A model generated the notes under the pieces. It was not told the DNA's origin. It searched no databases and was given only the letters and a program-made list of their open reading frames with translations. Below, in pieces: positions 61,264 to 64,000 of a DNA stretch of 64,000 nt. The stretch lies in the NCBI GenBank assembly GCA_050945515.1, contig JBMNTB010000006.1:1-64000 (forward strand), in the 5' to 3' direction. The DNA comes from UBA1046 sp050945515. Lineage in GTDB: Bacteria; Bacillota; Clostridia; Saccharofermentanales; DTU023. The translations under genes and the position numbers were made by a program. How positions within the stretch are numbered: position 1 is the stretch's first letter; every line of letters begins with the position of its first letter.

Positions 61264-62385
61264 TTAATCAAGCCCCAGCAGATCATCTACATCATCTAAA
61301 GCCAGTTTATCCTCTTTTACAGAATTCGACTCCTCTGACTCCTCATCAGTTGCCTCAAAATGATCGCGGATTTTTTCTTCAATCTCTTCGGCAATCTCAG
61401 GATTATCAATCAGATACTGCCTGGCATTATCACGCCCTTGAGCCATCTGCTCTCCCTGATACGAGAACCACGATCCACTCTTATTGACTATATCCAATTC
61501 GACGCCAATATCTATCAGACAACCAGTCTGGGATATGCCCTCACCGTATAGAATATCAAATTCCGCTTCTTTGAATGGAGGTGCCACCTTATTTTTAACT
61601 ACTTTTACACGGGTCCGGGAACCAATAATCTCTGTGCCGCTGCGCAAGGTCTCTATTCTTCTGACATCGAGTCTGACCGATGAGTAAAACTTCAACGCTC
61701 TGCCGCCGGTTGTTGTTTCCGGATTGCCAAACATAACGCCGATTTTCTCGCGTAATTGGTTAATAAAAATAACCAATGTCTGTGACTTATTTAATACACC
61801 TGCCAGTTTACGCAATGCCTGAGACATCAATCTTGCCTGCAGTCCAACCATTGCATCGCCCATCTCACCATCAATTTCAGCTCTGGGGACTAAGGCTGCA
61901 ACGGAATCAACGACAATAATATCAACAGCTCCGCTTCGAGCCAATTCTTCAGTTATCTCAAGGGCCTGCTCACCATAATCCGGTTGTGAGACAATCAAAT
62001 TATCAATATCTACACCTAATTTGGCTGCGTAGGATGGATCCAGCGCGTGCTCTGCATCTATGAAAGCTGCAATTCCACCCAATTTCTGTGCCTCCGCAAT
62101 ACAGTGTAATGCCACGGTTGTTTTACCGGAAGCCTCAGGTCCAAAGATTTCTACAACACGTCCGCGCGGGAGACCGCCAATGCCCAAAGCAATATCAAGT
62201 GATAGTGCCCCGGTAGGAATAGAAGAAATCTCATAATCAACCTCATCTCCCAGCTTTAAGATTGCACCTTTACCATAATGTTTTTCAATTTCATTTAGCG
62301 CTGCCGTTAAAGCCTTTTTTCTGTCTTCATTAGCTTTCGGTTCAATATTCTGTCTATGTTTGGAAGATTTTTTTGCTCTGGCCAT
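61264..62385 (-). CDS. recA: Recombinase RecA
   Basis: A 373-residue RecA. Walker A GPEASGKTT near 81, INQLREKIGVMFGNPETTTGG loop L2 region and FYSSVRLDVRR are diagnostic. The acidic C-terminal tail (DEESEESNSVKEDK, DDVDDLLGLD) is typical. A 12-residue basic N-terminal extension (ARAKKSSKHRQN) precedes the core. It drives strand exchange and LexA cleavage. GAGGAG precedes the ATG; SOS box and promoter lie upstream. Confidence 0.98.
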   Translation of the reverse strand: MARAKKSSKHRQNIEPKANEDRKKALTAALNEIEKHYGKGAILKLGDEVDYEISSIPTGALSLDIALGIGGLPRGRVVEIFGPEASGKTTVALHCIAEAQKLGGIAAFIDAEHALDPSYAAKLGVDIDNLIVSQPDYGEQALEITEELARSGAVDIIVVDSVAALVPRAEIDGEMGDAMVGLQARLMSQALRKLAGVLNKSQTLVIFINQLREKIGVMFGNPETTTGGRALKFYSSVRLDVRRIETLRSGTEIIGSRTRVKVVKNKVAPPFKEAEFDILYGEGISQTGCLIDIGVELDIVNKSGSWFSYQGEQMAQGRDNARQYLIDNPEIAEEIEEKIRDHFEATDEESEESNSVKEDKLALDDVDDLLGLD

Positions 62386-62427
62386 ATCTGCTCCTCTTCA
62401 GCATATTAATTATTTCACGAATCATTG

Positions 62428-62441
62428 TGAACGTATGTTCC
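62428..62441. promoter_or_regulatory. LexA (SOS) box of recA
   Basis: TGAACGTATGTTCC contains the core GAAC-N4-GTTC and differs from the full consensus only in its outermost bases. It lies 43 bases before the recA ATG and directly after the -10 hexamer, where bound LexA would block the start site. Confidence 0.8.
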
Positions 62442-62446
62442 CATTG

Positions 62447-62475
62447 ATGATAAGTCAACAAAAATAAACTGTCAA
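62447..62475 (-). promoter_or_regulatory. recA promoter
   Basis: On the minus strand TTGACA (62475-62470), a 17-base spacer and TATCAT (62452-62447). The SOS box begins 5 bases downstream. Confidence 0.8.
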
Positions 62476-62512
62476 CTATAAAGATTTTGCTGGCAGTAGT
62501 TCCTTTAGTCAA

Positions 62513-62537
62513 GAAAACCGGCTAAAATAGTAAGCCG
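62513..62537 (-). terminator. Terminator after murJ
   Basis: On the minus strand CGGCT (62537-62533) pairs with AGCCG (62523-62519), followed by GTTTTCTTG. It lies between the murJ stop and the recA promoter. Confidence 0.6.
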
Positions 62538-62570
62538 TGATTAACTAAAATGAGCCGCAATGAACAAAAA

Positions 62571-64000
62571 CTACTCAATTACCGGCGAAAAGCCCAATAT
62601 TCTTCTCACCTCCTTTTGGATGAACTTTGCTTCTCTAAGACCGATAGCAATTCCGGCAAAATACCAGGTTATCAGTGCAATTCCGATTTTACCCAGATAC
62701 ACCACAATTTGCATTACCTTGCCGGCGGGGTGTATAGGCAGTGTATTGACTCCCATCAATACAATAGCCGTAATCAGAGATATGAACAGGCAGCGCAGAT
62801 AGAATGGCAACATCCGATTAGGCCTAGCCTGAGGAATATGTATCTTGTATAGGGTGGACAGAATTGCCCATCTGATCAGATCGTTAATAATGCTCGCAAT
62901 AGGAATACCATATAAGCCAAGTCCTAGAGTATTGGCAAATAATATACAGAGGACAGGATTCAAAGCCAGAGAGACAATTGAGGTCAGTACCGAAATTCGA
63001 GTCACTTTTCGCGCATAAAATGCATTTATTAAAACCTGAATGCAGGTAGCAGGAATTAGAGAAAAGGCATATATCTGCAACAAACCGGCCTCAATAGCGA
63101 TACGGTTCTCAGGTATTGCTCCCCGCCACTGGAATATGGCACGAATCGTATCTTGTGACAGAACGACGAAAATCAGTATAAAGGGCATAACCATGAAAAG
63201 GACGCGTCGAAGGCCGTTTGTATAGATGCGGCGCATATTTTTGTAGTTCTTTAGTGCATGTTCATATGACAAAGTGGGTAAAATAATATTGGTCATTGAT
63301 ACTACTATAATGCCCACAGGCAAATTTCTTGTTACCTGAGCATGGCGCAAAGCGGTAACTGCCCCTTGAAACTGATGAGCAAAATGAGTTTGGATAATTG
63401 AATTGATCTGCATAACAGATCCCGACATCAAAGTAGGAATCGCTAATCTAACAAGTGCTTTAAAGCCAGGATCCTTAACGTCAAGATTTGGTCGATAGGG
63501 GCGAATCTCTTTTCTCGCCCGCACCAAAACATATATAAACTGGACGAAGGCGGCAATTACGACACCAAAGGCTACGCGAACCGGTCCGCTACTGCTTTTA
63601 TCTCCCCAATATAGAATAAAGAAAATGCAAACAATATTATAGATGAAGGTGGAAAACATCTGCTTATGATAAATCTTGTTGCCGTAGAGAACACCTGCCA
63701 GCAAACCGCCCAACATAAGAAAAATTGTTTGAGGAAATAGAGCTCTTGTAACTCGGACCGCCAAGTCAACAACTTCAGCCGGCTGCTTCATATTGTAGGC
63801 CCTAATCAGATAGGGAGCAAAAATTTCACCCAGAATATTGGCACCAATTAATACTAAAGTCATCACAGTAATGAATGTGCTTAAGCTCTTCCAGAAGCGC
63901 TTGGCCTGGTTTTTAGCAATGGCAGAGCTGAGTGATGGCGTAACTGCAGCGCTAATAGCCCCGCCCACCAGCATCTGATAAAAAAGATCAGGAATTTGAA
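62571..64000 (-). CDS. murJ: Lipid II flippase MurJ (partial, start outside the window)
   Basis: At least 476 codons of a MATE-like membrane protein with many helices; the frame is still open at base 64000, where it reads QIPDLFYQMLVGGAISAAVTP, the usual MurJ segment near residue 55. The N-terminal first helix is therefore missing. MurJ moves lipid II across the membrane for cell wall synthesis. Family marks include RAMGLA-region equivalents that are only partly visible, RALFPQTIFLMLGG and FYARKVTRISVL. The assignment to MurJ rather than another MOP-superfamily exporter rests on these segments. Confidence 0.85.
   Translation of the reverse strand, partial: QIPDLFYQMLVGGAISAAVTPSLSSAIAKNQAKRFWKSLSTFITVMTLVLIGANILGEIFAPYLIRAYNMKQPAEVVDLAVRVTRALFPQTIFLMLGGLLAGVLYGNKIYHKQMFSTFIYNIVCIFFILYWGDKSSSGPVRVAFGVVIAAFVQFIYVLVRARKEIRPYRPNLDVKDPGFKALVRLAIPTLMSGSVMQINSIIQTHFAHQFQGAVTALRHAQVTRNLPVGIIVVSMTNIILPTLSYEHALKNYKNMRRIYTNGLRRVLFMVMPFILIFVVLSQDTIRAIFQWRGAIPENRIAIEAGLLQIYAFSLIPATCIQVLINAFYARKVTRISVLTSIVSLALNPVLCILFANTLGLGLYGIPIASIINDLIRWAILSTLYKIHIPQARPNRMLPFYLRCLFISLITAIVLMGVNTLPIHPAGKVMQIVVYLGKIGIALITWYFAGIAIGLREAKFIQKEVRRILGFSPVIE

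Noticed and set aside
1..64000. CRISPR array, rRNA, tRNA, tmRNA or SRP RNA
   Set aside because: No regularly spaced repeat-spacer series and no recognisable conserved RNA gene was seen on reading both strands; a model-based scan would be decisive.

Overview
This window is bacterial and looks like a low-to-medium GC Firmicute of the class Clostridia. The evidence is Gram-positive style GGAGG ribosome binding sites, a LexA box that fits the Gram-positive SOS consensus, a buk/ptb pair, a YlxM-Ffh-FtsY-SMC block, an RbgA-type GTPase and a DHHW/MBOAT pair. No rRNA, tRNA, CRISPR array or intact insertion sequence was found. The genus cannot be fixed from sequence reading alone; an uncultured or anaerobic fermentative clostridium is the best guess.

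Layout. (1) Bases 1-2600 are an accessory, decayed strip: hairpins, two diverged copies of a terminator plus three tandem ~20-bp repeats, an arylsulfotransferase-like lipoprotein gene, a broken TetR-type regulator and a frameshifted, truncated tyrosine integrase. (2) 2693-4183 is a two-domain polyphosphate:AMP phosphotransferase with its own promoter. (3) 4754-15849 is an eleven-gene, one-strand catabolic cluster: SDR, stand-alone lipoyl domain, split E2, zinc alcohol dehydrogenase, AcoA/AcoB, GPH transporter, terminator, AcoX, butyrate kinase, phosphate butyryltransferase and sodium:solute symporter. A LuxR-type regulator converges on it (15893-17077). (4) 17696-28773 is housekeeping: rplS, rbgA, an rnhB-yraN fusion, a GntR regulator, a cysteine desulfurase with thiI, glyA, rarA, nifS-nifU and a XerC/D-like recombinase. 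(5) 28941-33107 holds an archaeal-type asd, a ThrE-like exporter, an unknown membrane protein and lexA. (6) 33069-40607, minus strand, is miaB-mutS-mutL-miaA-hfq. (7) 40629-49123, minus strand, is an envelope region: MBOAT-DHHW, an unknown membrane protein and MoxR-DUF58-transglutaminase. (8) 49313-64000, minus strand, is the conserved block murJ, recA-recX-rimO-pgsA, acpP, rnc-smc-ftsY-ylxM-ffh-rpsP-khpA-rimM-trmD.

How the genes work together. The catabolic cluster reads as import of a diol, hydroxyketone or sugar-like substrate, oxidation by the two dehydrogenases, thiolytic cleavage by an acetoin-dehydrogenase-like complex, and recovery of ATP from the resulting acyl-CoA through acyl phosphate (Ptb then Buk). 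The complex is unusual: its lipoyl domain and acyltransferase core are separate genes, the core has Thr in place of the usual catalytic-motif Asp, and no E3 is encoded nearby. Two iron-sulfur/thiolation desulfurases are present, one paired with ThiI and one with an IscU/NifU scaffold. DNA repair is well represented: lexA and recA both carry SOS boxes placed on good promoters, and mutS/mutL sit with tRNA modification genes and hfq.

The observations most worth following are the split acetoin-type complex linked to Ptb/Buk, the duplicated repeat modules around the dead integrase, a hairpin that would bring a distant Shine-Dalgarno sequence to the hfq start codon, a 35-bp dyad beside the lexA box facing an unknown membrane protein, and the acidic tail on ribosomal protein S16.
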